DNA from: Dendrophyllia cribrosa
Lineage: Eukaryota; Cnidaria; Anthozoa; Scleractinia; Dendrophylliidae
Reading direction: 5' to 3'
NCBI GenBank assembly: GCA_024195265.1
Contig: JAJLRJ010000010.1
Span: 26,149,676 to 26,213,675 of the forward strand
DNA length: 64,000 nt
How positions within the stretch are numbered: the stretch's first letter is position 1; every line of letters starts with the position of its first letter. Under the pieces are notes generated by a model, which did not search any database, was not told the origin of the DNA, and saw only the letters and a program-made list of their open reading frames with translations. This document shows positions 12,301 to 27,300 of the stretch, piece by piece. The position numbers and the translations under genes were made by a program.

Positions 12301-15300
12301 TATGCTCTTTCAATATTCAGAGTTGATTTTTTTTGTACGTAGATTAGAAAACGAGGCGCATATGCTAATGAGGCAAAATGGTAAACAAAGATTCCCCTAT
12401 ATATGTACGCAAACCCTGCTCCTAGGTTAAGCAGTCTACTCCAAAAGATAAAATTAAAGGACTTCTTACAGACCTCTTCAAATTCTTCTGGTTTGTAGAG
12501 GTTTGGTACCTCTCCACTGCTCAGTATGTTGCTGATGTCTTCAAGAAATGATTCATCCAAGGCTTGAGTGTCATTGAATAGAAACACTGTTGGCTTATTT
12601 TCCACACCAGTCAGAAAGTACAGGCGCTTCAAATCTACAACACAAACATCACTGGCATTAACAATTGTCGATAGGTAGTTGTAGTAGGTTGTCTTTTCCT
12701 ACACATGAAAGGCTTGAATTTGATTTGTATCGAAGTTTCGCAGTTGTTAATTATAAGCGGATCATGTAACAAAGATTTCTTAGTTAACTTCTCAAAACTG
12801 TGCAAACCTTGGACTAAACAGCTTTGCTCATACAAAAAATACTCCTTGAACATCAAGAAGATACAAAGATGCGAATTCTTGAATGGCGGTCAAGCCATTT
12901 ATAAGTTTAAGAGTAGTTTTACAATGGAGTGTTTCTACGCTTTGTGATTGGCTGAAAAAAAACTCGCGCCACTTTCTTAACCAATCAGAAGTAAAACCAT
13001 AACCAATCGTGACTTGCCTGCACGCGTTTTTACATGCGTTTCCCGCGCGTGGGCTACCTGTGAGTTCTGATTGGTTCATTGGATTGTCTGCGTCTGTTTG
13101 TTTTTTATCGTTTGACACTAAACTAAAAACTTCTCTACTCTTTACTCGGAATTACTCTGTCAGTCGGTGAAACGCACCTTCTCTGAACTCTGTTTTCCTG
13201 TAGTGTTTAGTGACCTCAATCTGGAACACCTTGAAGCCAATAATGTATGCTGACAGTCGACTGAGACTCTGACGTCCACTTCCTCCAATGCCAATCAACA
13301 GCATGTTACCACGGGGCTGGGCAATCACACGGATTATACGAGTTACTGCAAGGAGTAAAGCGCATCGGTCAACACATCACTTTTTCGTTTTGTTATTGTT
13401 AGTTTTGATTTGTACGAGAATTTAGCACACATTCAAGACATTTTAGAGCGATGATCAATCCTTGAAGCTCATTCTTTGACTACATGAATTTTTTAACCTG
13501 TCCACCTCCACAATACGAATGCCAGCTCCTTATTAAGAACAGTTACAAGGTCACATCGCTTTCTTTCGGTGTATTTTAACCTTTGACGTCCACCTTATCA
13601 ATATGCAATAGAAATCTGACTATTAACAGTCAAAGGATTGGTACGCTCTTTGGCGGTCTGTACAAAAATACGAAATATTTGTCATACTGCGATCACGTCA
13701 GACTTTTCAGGGATAACCTTTTCATCAGTGTTTGTGTTCTCATAGACTAAGGTTTGTCTCTCAGAACAGAAACACTGATGAAGGGGTTATTCCCGCGGAA
13801 TTGTCTGACTGTTTTTGATACAGTTTTCTTCAGCACTCGTGACAAACAATTTTCGTTATTATCACGTGGTTAACATGTATGGCAAAATTAACGATGCCAA
13901 GGAAATATAGAACGTTGGTAGAGTTTGGAAGTTACTAGCTCTCTAGCTGGTAACGATTCAGGCATAGAGACATCTAACTTTTAACTTTTTCTTTCTTTCT
14001 GGACTCATACAGTCCAGAGGGAATGGCACGAACAGGACTCATATGTCCCATGCAAGGTGCCATCCCTTCCCAATCCCACAACCCGCAAGGTTGACCACAC
14101 CACCGGGGTCTACGCCCCTTATTCTTTTCATCTAAACAGACATTGGACATACCATGCTCAATGGCGTCTCTGAAGAGTACGAGGTCCATGGCAATAACTC
14201 CAGGTTCCATGTTATAATCTTCAAGTTGATCCTCCATGTACCTCTTTAACGCTTTGAAGTCCAACATGTCTTCATACACAGCGCCATCTTTCATGAAGTC
14301 GCCTGCAGAATTCAGTTCATGCTGATAAGCAACAATGAAGCTAAGGGCTCAATGTACCAATTCTATTTTGGATCCGTAACAAAATTTGCACTCATATAGG
14401 CCTTTTGTTCTCTGACCGTGCCTGCTATCCACTGCGTATCCACGCAAATTAATAACTAATCCAGTAAACACAACGGTTATTATTATTTTTGCTCTCTTAA
14501 TCAGGGTTGCAGCCATCTTAACTTTTACGCTCCGTTTTATACGACCACTTAGCTTGGGTCAACATTTTGTTGCTCATGAGATACCTTTCTTTATCTATTA
14601 TAAGAGCTTTACAATCCACGAGAGAGGTAGCCGAGACAGTTCGCAAAAAAAGAGTGTTACTTTAAATGTTTCAGCTGCCAGCTGGCGCCATTTTATTGTT
14701 GCGACGTTTGTTTGTGGCAAATGGTAGCTTTTAACTTACCAAAGATTGGTGGCTGTTTGTTGGGGCAGAGATTGTGAAAGGTGAGGTCAAACATTGTACC
14801 AAGCTTGTCACTCAACAATGCTACAAACGATTCATGGTCACTAGCATCTATCAGACGGTCAGAGAAAACCCTGAAAATAAAACAATATGAACATCAAACG
14901 TTATGTATTAGTTCTACCGATCCTTGCTACAAACCTAGTTGTACTGAGGAAGAGAAATGTTGTGGGTGGAAAAATAAGAATGATAGAGTAGCAAACCTTA
15001 TCACAACAGATGTCAACTGTACTGAACACGATGCATGAATTACGTTCTACTCCTTGTTACACGTCCTTGCTTCGCGTCACTAATACCCTACCTTGTCTAT
15101 CTTTTAGGGAGGAAGAAACAGTGGAACTAATACTCACTGGAATCGCTTCGAATCGACCCAGAAACCACTCAAGACACAAGTAAATACACAAAGAAGTTCA
15201 GGTCAGCCAGTTTTATTCAAATATCGTTTCAAATTTTACGCTCAAATTCGAAGTGAATTTTCCCCATACAAATCCTTATAATTTCGCTATTACGCAACTG

Positions 15301-18300
15301 TTACCACGACGTTCAAATTACAACATGTAAACATCACTTGAGCTTGGGCTACCTGTGCTTGTTATAAACACATTTGCTTTATGTACCACCTCACGACGCT
15401 TTCGATGTTGCTGATCATAGCAATATGTAGCACGCATGTCATAAATGAACTACAACCAAAGTGTTCGGAATGTTCCTTGTTTTCCTCCCCCCTCATCCCG
15501 GGAAGGGGGGGCTATAAAAAGCGTTGCGTGCACCTTTAATTGAGCTGAAACCCAATGGTAGTGTCATTTTTTAGCATTTTACAAACCTCCCCAACTAATT
15601 TTGTCTTAGGTTGTAGTATATGGCCTAGTTCGCCACGGGTCTCCAGGGATTTCTCACTGCCGGTTACCAGACCACCCTAGTGGGATGGGGCCTTACGGCC
15701 CCTTATCTGTCACAGCCGTCTATTATACCTTGGCCAGCCGCCTACTTCAATTCTTATTGAAACCCCTGAGTCTCTCGTAGCCAAGTGATTAGCGGAAGGT
15801 CATAGGTTCAATTCCTGTCTGGAACTCAGAACCACGCTCGTGACATGATCAACATTACATCTTTCTCATTCCTTTACCAAACTTAAAGGCCCACCTTCAC
15901 CCAAAATGCTGTGCCCGCCGTGATCACTTACTGTGCTGAATTTCGTGTAACACGAAATTCACGCTTGAATGCGTGCAACCAATCAGATCCCGCGTATGAA
16001 CAATGGAGCATTTCAAAACAAAAACAAACGACCGCAACGTCTTTTGGGTGAAGGTGGGCCTTTAGCATTCACCATCTTTTTTTATCACATTTGCTTTACT
16101 TTTAGAGGTTCTAACTTTTACGTCCATGGATTAGATTCTACCATGTGGTATGCAACCACTCAAATGAACGCTTTTTAGCAGAACACAACATACTAATGTT
16201 TGTTTTACAGCATAAAACGAAATCATTTGGGCTGTGTTGGGAGTGACAACGTTAAAACTGAGATGAATCATCTGACCTGAAGCACTCGTGTACCCACAGT
16301 CTGGATATGGCTGTCTTTGTGTCATGAAAATCTTTGTTAGCACGCAGTAGGCCCTGGAATACCTATTGAAAAACAAAACAAGATGACTTTTGATTGACAG
16401 CATCCCCAGTTAGCACTGCAGTGCTAAATACATATACTTCGACGCTGAAATAAAGTGATTTATTTATTTAATTATTTATTATTTTATTTTCTCAAACGCA
16501 TTAAAGGGACACTGTCCTGGCTGATATATCGTGTTTTCATGATTATGGCCAGAAACTTGCTTTATGCTTGCTTTATTTTCTTCAAAGCGGAAGAAAAAAA
16601 TCGCCAAAAGCGATGAAATCAAAGAAATATTAACTAAACAGACAAAATAATGACCAAAATGTCAAAATTCCACGAGTATGGCAAGTTTGATTTCTTGACC
16701 GCCTGTCACAAAATCAAAACTGATGAACTGTAATCCACTTCCATCCTTGCAATCCTGCACTTTATCTTCAAACTACTGCTTTTGTTTTGCTCTATAGAAT
16801 CGTTTTATCCAATTAAGTTGTATATTTGGTGACATTTGGCGATATAACATGGAAATAAGGTAAGCGAAAGTTTTTATTTCGTCGGGATACTGTCCTGTTA
16901 AATAATTCAATCGTAAACGTTTGTACGTGGGTCCAAGAGGCTTTTGACAAGAAAGAAAAAGAAAACATCTGGGATCAGGAGAAAACATCTTGGATCAGGG
17001 TAGTGATTTAGAAGCCCAGTCTTTCTTATTAGCATAGATTTTAGCAATTGCCTTTTTTTATTTCTCATTATTTGATGGCCAGTTTGGGAATCATTGTCAA
17101 ACACTCGTGAGAGAGTGTTTCGTTAAGATATCCAAAAACTCGAACTTTTTGTCTTCTATTGTATAAAGAGAGCTTTGCAAAAGAATATTACTTACCCTGG
17201 ATATATCTCTCAGGTTGAACAAGTAGTGGATCTTGGTTGGTGTCGGCAACATTTTAGCAATGATGGCATTGTAGATGTCGATGGTCGCCTAAACGGGAAT
17301 ATCAAGCGTTAAAGAAATGGGCACGCAAGGGCAAACATGTTCAAACAGTTGAACACCTCCCTAAAATGGCTAGTCATCCATACAATTCCCTGATATTGAA
17401 ACCTCATTACAATGGCAAGTTAGTTTTTCCCAGGGTTGACGTTGTAGAGAAGGGTTTCAACTGTGCTTCTTTTAACAATGGCACATGTTCAAAACGTTAT
17501 AAAATCAGGGTAAAAATCGATGACAGTTCACCTGAGTCATGAGATCCCCAAGAGGCTTCACGTCTTCTTCAAAATCCTGCAGCTTCTGGTTGATCATGGT
17601 TCCAAATATACGCTTGATCTGACTTTCCTGAAAGCCAAGAGATATGCAGTACAATTAATAGAAAAAAATAGAGGCCTTCGATCCTTTAAGTGACATGCAA
17701 GTATAAATGATGAGACAATTATTTCCTTTTTTTTTTGGCACAAGTAATGCGGTTCTAATTTTTGGGTCTATGGATTAAAAATAACTACTGAGCAGTACTT
17801 TCCTAGTAGTAATACTGTTTATTGTGCTGTAGAATGTGGTTCTAACTTCCGTGTTTGTGGATGAATTTTTCTAAAACGTGACCATTAAAATGGAAGAATC
17901 TTAACTACAGAACTATTTTGCAACCACGAGTTGAGGCTTATAAATAGACAAGAGACCTTTTCAGCAATTAAAGACTGTGCGATAAATTACTTATTTACCT
18001 GAGGGAAAGTCATGTTGATGAGGTTGAACCTGCTCTGCAGTCGTTTGGAGATCACCATTCTGCCTCCTCCCGGAGGACCCATGGCTGCCAGCAAATGCAT
18101 GCCCTGACATTCAATAACAAATAACCAAAATGACTTTTTCATTTGACATGGCATTTGATCTTCTTGTTCGCTTAAGGTAAATAATTTTTTTTTATGTCAT
18201 GGTTTCTGTAACAAGCGATTAGGAGTTTTACCACTTCCCCCATAGATAGGATGTGTTTGTTCATCAAAAGATTTCCAAAGCATTTTGTTCAATGCAAACA

Positions 18301-21300
18301 ATTCATGCACCTGGATGGAGAGAGCCAATAGGAGGCAAATGCCTTATTTAAGGTCACAACACAGTGACAATTAATGTACCCATTTATAAACCTGACTGGA
18401 AAGAGACAATGTGAAGTAAAGTGTCTTGTCTAAGAACACAAATACAGTGACATTGTACCCATTGATAATTGGAGAGAGACAATGTGGAGTAAAGTGTCTA
18501 ATGTCTTAAAGGACACAACGCAGTGACAATGTACCTATTTATAAACCTGGCTGGAGAGAGAAACGTGGAGTATGCGAGAATGTGATTCTATTCTAGGGTA
18601 CTCAAATGAAAACTAGTAGCTTCCTGTTAGGTTCTTCTTTCTCTGATGTTAATTAAATATTAGAAAACGTGTCAAGGTTATACTCTGTAACTGTGTGTGA
18701 CTAGTCAACAAAACAGCTCTTCAGCAGTACTTCCATATGGAGTATTACAAAACGAAATCCCCCCATTTTTCTCAAGGGTCCCCTGTGCTGCAACAGCAGT
18801 ACCAACCTTGATGTACTTGACAGTCTGTTTCAGTCGATCATACCAGAAGCCATAGTCCAGCCACAGACGAATAAGCTCCAGAGGAGGCTGTGAACCAAAT
18901 GTGTCTTTAGCTGGCATGTTGAAGTCATCCATGAAGTTTATCAGCTGCTTGCCACCGATAGGTACATACACACCTTGATACAAGAAACAACACAACGATG
19001 ATATATATCATAAAATTTGAACCCAGGAGTCCCAGCAGTCTGACTCCTGTCAGTAGGATTGTCTGTAAGAGAATGAAGTTCTTGAAAATGCATTGACTGA
19101 AGTTTCGACAACCCAAGCACAAGTCTACTTCAGCCTCCAGCAAATGGATGAGGAGATGAAGGTCTTACAATCATTACTTGACTGGTAAATGGTTGGTTAG
19201 AGACCTTATTGGTCAGGAAAGAAACGTTAAGGCCCGAACACACGGTGCAACTTGTCATGCAACATTGCAAGCTACAATTGCAGAAGTAGAATCAAGTTCT
19301 ACTTTTGCGACATTGCGCGCAACAAATTGCATCGTGTGACAATCCCAAAAAATCTTGTTGAGCGCAACGTTGCAAAAACAAGTTGCACCGTTTGTCTGGC
19401 CCTCGAGACTTCATGTATCATTTATTAATCAAGGGATTTTAAGGACTATAGTACAAGTCCAACTTCCTGTGGAAAACTTAACTAAGGTACATGTTTGATG
19501 CTTTGATGCTTAAATTGGCGACTGACGCTTAAATTTTCAGTTGGTGCTATAACCCAAAAGAAGCTCTTCTAATTGATGGTAAGAATTTCTTGTGATACTC
19601 CGTGCTTTTGATAAAGACAAAGTTCAGTGACATTTTGTTAACTCTTTGGGGCATAATATATGCAGCAAATACATAGACATAACGAGTCTAATACCTTTGG
19701 TTCGTTTCTCCACCTTGCTCTCAATGATTTCTTGAACATTGTTGGAAGATGTCTGCAGAAATAGAAAAAAAACTCTGTTAAGACTCACTTTCCCACGCTT
19801 GACACCAGTTGATTAGGATATTTTCACGCACTTAGCAGCAATTGGATGTTTGCGTTCTGATTGTTTTCCTTTTTTTGCCTTTTACATTTAATTTAAGTCT
19901 TTACAAGCCTAATGGCTCACAACTGCTGGAGCTTAATCTGGTTTCTGTAGCATGGAATGACTGAGAGTATTACTACTCCCCCCTTGGATGGAATGCTAGT
20001 CCATCGCAAGGTACATTTAAAGTGTTTGAACAAATTTGAGAACCTTAGTTTTGGTTTAGCGTCACTGCAAAAAATGTCACAGTATATTACAACAGGAATT
20101 TTCAGAACAAAGATTTGAAATTCTTTTCTGACGCACCTGTGCAGACATGTTAATCACCAAGAGACTGTACATTTTAGGGTCCAGTCTCTGCAACACCTTC
20201 TGGGCTAAAGAGGTCTTCCCAGTCCCCACAGGTCCTGTCAAAAGGACAGGACGTTTAGCTTGCAGTAAGCTGTACACCAAGAAGTCGTATCTGACAGTGT
20301 CCACAGTGGGCACCATGATCTTGTAAAATGGCGTACTACAAAAATAAATTCAAAGGATATTGGTTAACTGATTCCTGAAAGAGTCCCTCTAAAAATGTTG
20401 ACTGAATTACTACAGATACTTATACATGTATGTAGGAGAAAATAGAAAGTAATATATCAAACACAAGGAAGAGCGTTTCATCAGAATTTCCAAACACTGA
20501 GAAGTGGGTTGAAAAGTGAGGCACAACCGAGTTTTTTTAACATACAAACATACGTATTGTTGCTCCCTTAAAGGACTTTTCAGCACCAATCTTACAAGCT
20601 AAAAACAAAACAATAATTCAGAACAAATATGTGAACATACTTACATAAATACATGAAAATGCTTACATAAATATTCCCTAAATATTCTCTTTTTAACCCA
20701 CTTCGAGGTGTTTGGATACCTTATGAAACACTCTCACGAGTGTTTCATTGTTTGGTATAACTGATCAAACTGATCATTAAGTAATGATCCGCATAAGAAG
20801 GATAGCGCTGAACGGCAATGGAATGTCAAACACGATGGAATGTCAAGATTTTTCATTGTTACAACTAGTGATCTCATTGGCCTGGACTCAAAAACCGCTA
20901 AAAAGTTAAGGTTCAAGGTGCATTTTGTCTAATTTTTTTAAGGTTTCAAGTAATTTGAGACCCAATCGCACAACATACAATTTTTAAAAGAAATTGTATT
21001 TGGGGAACTTCATCAAAGAAGCCAAATTATTAGCTATTGTCTTCTGCTATTCTGATTGGTTAAGCACGAACATTTCCTAAAATTTATTTGACGCAAATGG
21101 ATTTTCTTTATTTTTATAATGAAATATAATTATTAACCATCAGCTCCTCCTCTATTCTTGAAATCAAAGATATTCTATGTGGGAAAGAGTTAATGCCGCA
21201 GAACAATGAAGTTTGCTATCGTTCTTATGTGGAACAATACTTAAATACAGAGAAAACAAAGAAATAAAATGGCCAAAATCTATGCCAATTAAAGTGCCCC

Positions 21301-24300
21301 TGCGATCAAATTTTTGATTTTCATTTTTTTACATTTTCGTGTACAATTAGACTTTCTTACTCATCTTGGCAAATTTCAATCCATTACGAACATCAGAAGT
21401 CATTTTATTTTAACATTTATTTCCGAGAATTTACGGCCGCCATTAATCAACCTTGTTCCAAGGCTTGGTTGCGAATGGGAGAAAGTGACGTCAAAGGCTC
21501 AAACATTCCTCACGGGTTGAAATTATAATAACAATCAGCATAGAAAATTGCACGAAGATCAAGTCCAAAGTTTTTGTTGCTTTTCGCGTGATTTTCAATA
21601 CTTATTGTTATTATATTCAACAGAAAAAAAATGAATCAATGTTCATTAGAGCAGTTTTCAATTGAGTGTCGAAAGTAATTTCGCAATTGCTTTGGTTTTG
21701 CATTGCTACGCTTTGAGATTGGCTAAAAAATTTTGCGCCACTTTATTAACCAATCAGAAGTAAAACCAAACCCAATCATGACTTGCTAGCATGCGTTTTC
21801 CCGCGCTTGGCGCCGGCGACATGTAATTGCTTCGAGCTCTGATTGGTTCATTGGATTGTTTTCAACTGCTGTGATTGGTCAGAGTAATTACTTTGGTTTT
21901 AGTTTTATGACACTCAATTGAAAACCTCTCTAACATACTTAGGCGTGTAACGCCAACCACTCCTGAGTTTGTCTTCCCAGAGAGCCCAAGCTTTTTGTTT
22001 GGTGTCCACATGATACTCATACACAGTGTCCTAAGGAAAACAAAAGCGCATCACTGAAAATATCTAATATGTAAAACTAATACTAATGGCTGTTTCTGCC
22101 CGAGCATAAATTGGAGTTAATGTTTAGCTCAATTAAACTTAAAAGCTCCCTACTGTTTGCCAGTGTTTTTACCGGTAATCGATTTTTCGTACTTTGCATC
22201 GTAAACACGTACTTTTACCCACCCCCATTCTTAATGGCCAATAACATTTCAAGCCTGCATGTGCTCATAGATTATCAGCCAATCAGCTTCACGTAAACTC
22301 GCCGTGTTTACGTTCATGTACATCGGATGCGGTCGATCTCCCCATTCAGCTCAGTTTCACTGCTAAAGTCAAGTGTTTATTTCCCCACCCACCCACCGCA
22401 GTATATATAGTTTTTGTTGATAATACCACTCTCTGGTTTCGTACTTCTAGGTAGGCCATTCTAGTCTATCCGCTTATAACATTTCTTGTTTATTTTTTTA
22501 AAAAGTAATAGTATACATATGTAATCTGTTATGTGGTTTTAGTGTTAAAAAATGGTTTGGGGGAGAAGCAATGCTGGCGACAACCCTTCAGTCCCACACT
22601 GAAGCGACGCCTGGGTTGCCTTAGCTCGGGTGAGAAACGGGGGTGACGGCCATTTCCCTTCGCTAAGCGACCTTCTAGGAGCTTGGCATAGGTACATGCT
22701 GCTAAGAGTAGCTGTGCTCCATTACACCCATCTCATGGTTTATATGCCACTTGCTGACCGGCTAGCCCCATTGACTGGCCTTGCACGCGGCAGGCAGCAC
22801 TTGGGTCCTGGACAACGCCTATCCCCCTACCTTCTCCCACAAAATATGTCTTTCAATTGTGCGTTGACATTAATCACAGATTGAAAGAGTGGTTCGGCCA
22901 GGAGTGGGTACCAATTTCCAGCCGAGAAGTATCCCTGAAAAATGTGCGGAGGGGGATTTGTTAATCGTGGTTGACCCAAAAAATCTCAAAAAAACCCTGC
23001 CTTTACGAGGGTTAAGCATTCTCCTATCGTCGAACGCAATGAGATAATTCTTGCTCCCAAGCAAGAACCAGTGGAAAACTTTTACTCCAAAGCTTTAGTC
23101 GTGTAATTCTCCCTAAACAGGACACCCTTGGGACCAGCTCTCGCTGTCTGCCTTATAGAGAGGTGTCTGCCTTGTAGAAAGGTGTCTGCTATATAGAGAG
23201 GTGTCTGCCTTAGAGAGGTGTCTACCTTCTAGAGAGTTGATGTAAGTAACCTGGCACTAAACTGAAACAAAACTATCTTAGAGCCTGGAAAAGGCTAAGT
23301 TATAATTGATAGAGGTGTCTGCCTTACATATATAGGTGCTTCTTTTTAGCGAGTTGACTGTAGTTCAAACGTTTGAGTCTGTGAATAAAAAAACTAGGAA
23401 CACAGCACCTAAAACGGCCACGCCCAAACCCTGAAATTCTATTTAGTTAACCGTTTCGTTTTTCTCAGATAACATTGCAAGCTATTCCTCAGGTAAGTTA
23501 CATATTATTACCTTTGCAGGGAATTGACCTTCAATTTCTCGAAGGAAGTTGTCCATTTTCTTTCTGCTGTCTTCATCCACTGATGCACAAATGGACCAGA
23601 TTAACGAGAACAAGAACCACAGCTCAATCATCCGAGGATAACTGTCTTCATGAGGATGAACCTACCGAAGAAAAGAGATGAAAATGCACAAAGAATGCAT
23701 GTTAGACCACATTATACTCCTGTAAGTTAAAAATTAACTTACAGGAGATAAAAATAATGAGTGAACCTCGTGAAATATTTATCAGTTTTAAGCAGAACTG
23801 ACCATAGTGTGACTAAGCGACAGAGAAACTTTTTAACAGCAATCGACCCTATTTACCTGTAAATCGAGTGAGTGGATCTCTGTAAATAGTATGACAGAAT
23901 CTCTGTAATTTTCATAACCTTGCATGACAGAATATCTGTAAATAGTGCGGCCAATTAAAATTGTGACGTTGTCATAAATGCTCCGTAAATAGCGTGACTA
24001 AGGGGTGAGCCATTGGACTTCCGAGGGGGAGGGGGGTGGGTGATCTTGTCTGCGCTCGAAATGTCTTCCTTAAGCTGTGTCGCTGCAGGAATTTTTTCGT
24101 TAACCCTTTCACTCCCAGAGTAAATTATGGAGACATGTAGTGTAGTTCTAACTTTTGAGTCTGTGGACGAAATCCTATCATTTTACCATTCATATGAAAC
24201 CCCTTTGGCAGTACTTTTGCATGGTACCATTTGTTTTTCAATATTTTACAAAATGAAATTTGGGATTTTTCTTGAATTTTGATCTTTGGCACTCTTGGGA

Positions 24301-27300
24301 GTGAAAGTGTTAAAAAACAAAGCCTCAAGTCGAGTTTCGCAGTTGCAGGATATTTTTAAAAAAAATGACTCAACCCCCCCCCTCCCCCTGCCAATAAATC
24401 TTACTAATGGTTCGCCCCTTAGACCAGCAGAATCGGTAGTGTGGCAGCTTCATTGTTTAAGACATTGCGACTGCTTCTGTTTTTAGGGCTTGGCACCACC
24501 ATTGTTTCTGTTGTTTTATGTATTGTTCTCTCAAAGGGTATCGAACCAATAGTGCGAGACCTTACGAGACCTGCTACATCATCCAGCAGAATCTCTACAA
24601 AAAGCGCGACATAGAGACTGACAGGTAAGAATTTCTGTAAATAGCATCATACAGCATGACAAAATTGCCTAAGAGAGTTCAACCAAAGTGACAGGATCGC
24701 CTGAAATAGCATGAACAACCACTATAGCAAGACAGTTTGTCACTTACCCCATTTTCGTCTGTGGCAAGTGCGTCAAACAAAACACACAAAGAAGCCACAG
24801 AGTTCAACTCTGATGTGGGAATCAGCTCCTTGCAGTGATGCCTTCGGAAATCCAGCACCTTGGGAACAAACTTCTCAAACAACCTCTGCAGGTGCTCCAC
24901 GGATTGCTGCAAAAAACAACGACTCCATAAGGTTTTTTTCATTATTACATGCCATGATCCAAACTGCTGGAAAGTTTGCACCTTATAGTTAGCAAGCCTT
25001 ATACCCTACCTAATGTTTACAGACGTTTGTCTGGTGGTAGCAATTTCTTGCATATACCCGGTATGCAAGATTCACGTAACACATTATGTAATAAATCAAA
25101 CACGAGAAAAAGTGTTTCATCAGGATATCCAAACACCGAGAAGTGGGTTGAAAAATGAGACAGTCGAGTTTTTTTAACTCTCTTAGCGGTGTTTGGATAC
25201 CTGATGAAACACTCTTTCGAGTGTTTGATATAGCTTCTCAAACTGATCATAAAATGCGGAGAAAGCGAAGGAATAAAATCGTCAAAATCTATGCTAATTA
25301 AGACCGGGTATCCAAACCTCCTTCACGGCAGTGACTTCCTTTGTGTTCTTATCATGAATTATTAATGAGTTTAAGAAAAACACTTGTAAATTTCCAGGCA
25401 AGATATAATGCTCAAATATACAAGGTGTCTTTAGTTAATTTTAAAGTGCTCTTTCAAGCTGTGTCGACGGTTAATCTGTCCGAGCCGAAATTAAATATGT
25501 ACAAAAACTATGAGGTGGACTATTAAAAAATTAATAGAAAAATCTTGGTCTACGAAAAATTAGCAAATGAAAATGCCTTTACAACATACCTTATCATGTC
25601 TCTTTTCAAGCCAGCAATCCACATAAGGCTGCCAGCCAAGGTCTCTATAATCAGAAAACACCATACCGCAGCGACTGACTGTAGCAGGCGAGGCAACAGC
25701 TAGGTCTTCTACCTCAAACAATAGAGAAACCTGAAGAAAGAAAGAAGGAAATTTAAATGGGGGTCCAAAAGGTTGAGTATAAATGTCAGGATTTCACGCA
25801 GAAGGGGGCCAACCTACACCATGGTATTGAGTGTTTTGCATTGCTACGCTTTGTGATTGGCTAAAAAATCTCGCTTCAGTTTCTCAACCAATCAGAAGTA
25901 AAACCAAAAACAACGGTGACTTGCCTGTACGCGTTTTCCCACGCTTGGCGCCGGCTACAAGTTCTGATTGGTTCATTGGATTGTCTGCGTCTGTTTTGAT
26001 TGCCACAGTGATTACTTTGGTTATGAATTTACGACACTCAATTAAAGGGGCATCGTCACGCATATTTTGCTGTGTTTTGGTCAAAATACACTAAATATAT
26101 GACAAAGTACCTTTGCTTAAACATAAAATTGCTTTTAGAACTCCAAGAAGATAATATCAAGTGATTTCTTCAAGGAAGAACAAACCATAATACGTTTTTC
26201 TGCAACTTTTTCACGACTCTTGCAACTTGAAAAAATTGGCCAATTTTTTCAAGTTGCAATCCATTTCCATCCTGGCCATCTGCAGCCAAACATAACAAAC
26301 ACTAGTTTCTGTGCACTGGTAGAGCATTTGTTAACAAACCTGGACCATTATTTTAAGGTTTCCATTGAAACAAATATGTTTTTTGATTTTTCAAAGTGAT
26401 ACTAAAAATAGGTGACAGTGTCACTTTAAAAACCGCTCTGTCAGGGCCCTAGACAACTCGCATAATGCTAAAGCCCAATTGCGACGGGAACTCCGACTTG
26501 CTTTAGATGGGTAAAAAAATTTACCGTGGGAAGCAGGATTGGAGATTTAATTGGGTCCTCTTAAAAAGTTCCAGTTCAAACAGTTCTGTGTTTCCCCTGA
26601 TGGATCGAGTTAACAGAATTAACTGTTTCAACTGACCTGGTCTGGCATGGCGATACGTTCACCGTTGATGAGCGTGAGCACTTTATTGTCATCCATCACA
26701 GAATTCATCGACTCAATCCACAAAGTGTCTACTGGGGCATCAAATAATATCCACTTCTCATCGGGACGCTCGTCTAACAAAAAAGAGAATTTTATGATTA
26801 ATTCTTTACTTCCTAAAAGTACCTATAGTAAGTAGAAATATGTTCTCAGCCTAAGACTCAAACATTAGAACCACCTTGTAGAGCATAATAAACAGTACCA
26901 AAGGAAAGTACTGCTCAATAGCTTTCATTGGCATGGTCACAATTTACGATTTCATCCAAACTCAAAGTTAGAACCACTTTGTACGGCATAATAAACAGTA
27001 CCACAGGAAAGTACTGCTCAATAAATAGCTTTCATTTGAATGGTCACACTGTAGGATTTCATTCGCAGACGCAAAAATTAGAACCACCTTGTGCAGCATA
27101 ATAAACGGCATCACACGAAAGTATTTCTCAGTAACTTCATTGAATGGTCACATTTTAGTATTTCGAACCACCTTGTGCAGTATAATAAACAGCAGCACAA
27201 GAAAGTACTTGTTTATTTACCTGAGCAGGTCAATCTCATGACACTAGACAACACCCCGTCAGTCCACTCATTTGTATTGAGATCAAACTCTCCGTATAGT

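Noticed and set aside
12466..12473. GTAAGA as the donor of exon w50
   Set aside because: Better consensus, but it shifts the frame into the next exon; GTCTGT four bases upstream fits.
22630..22884. 84-codon + strand open frame in a GC-richer stretch
   Set aside because: No family motif, no splice or promoter support; possibly a retroelement relic.
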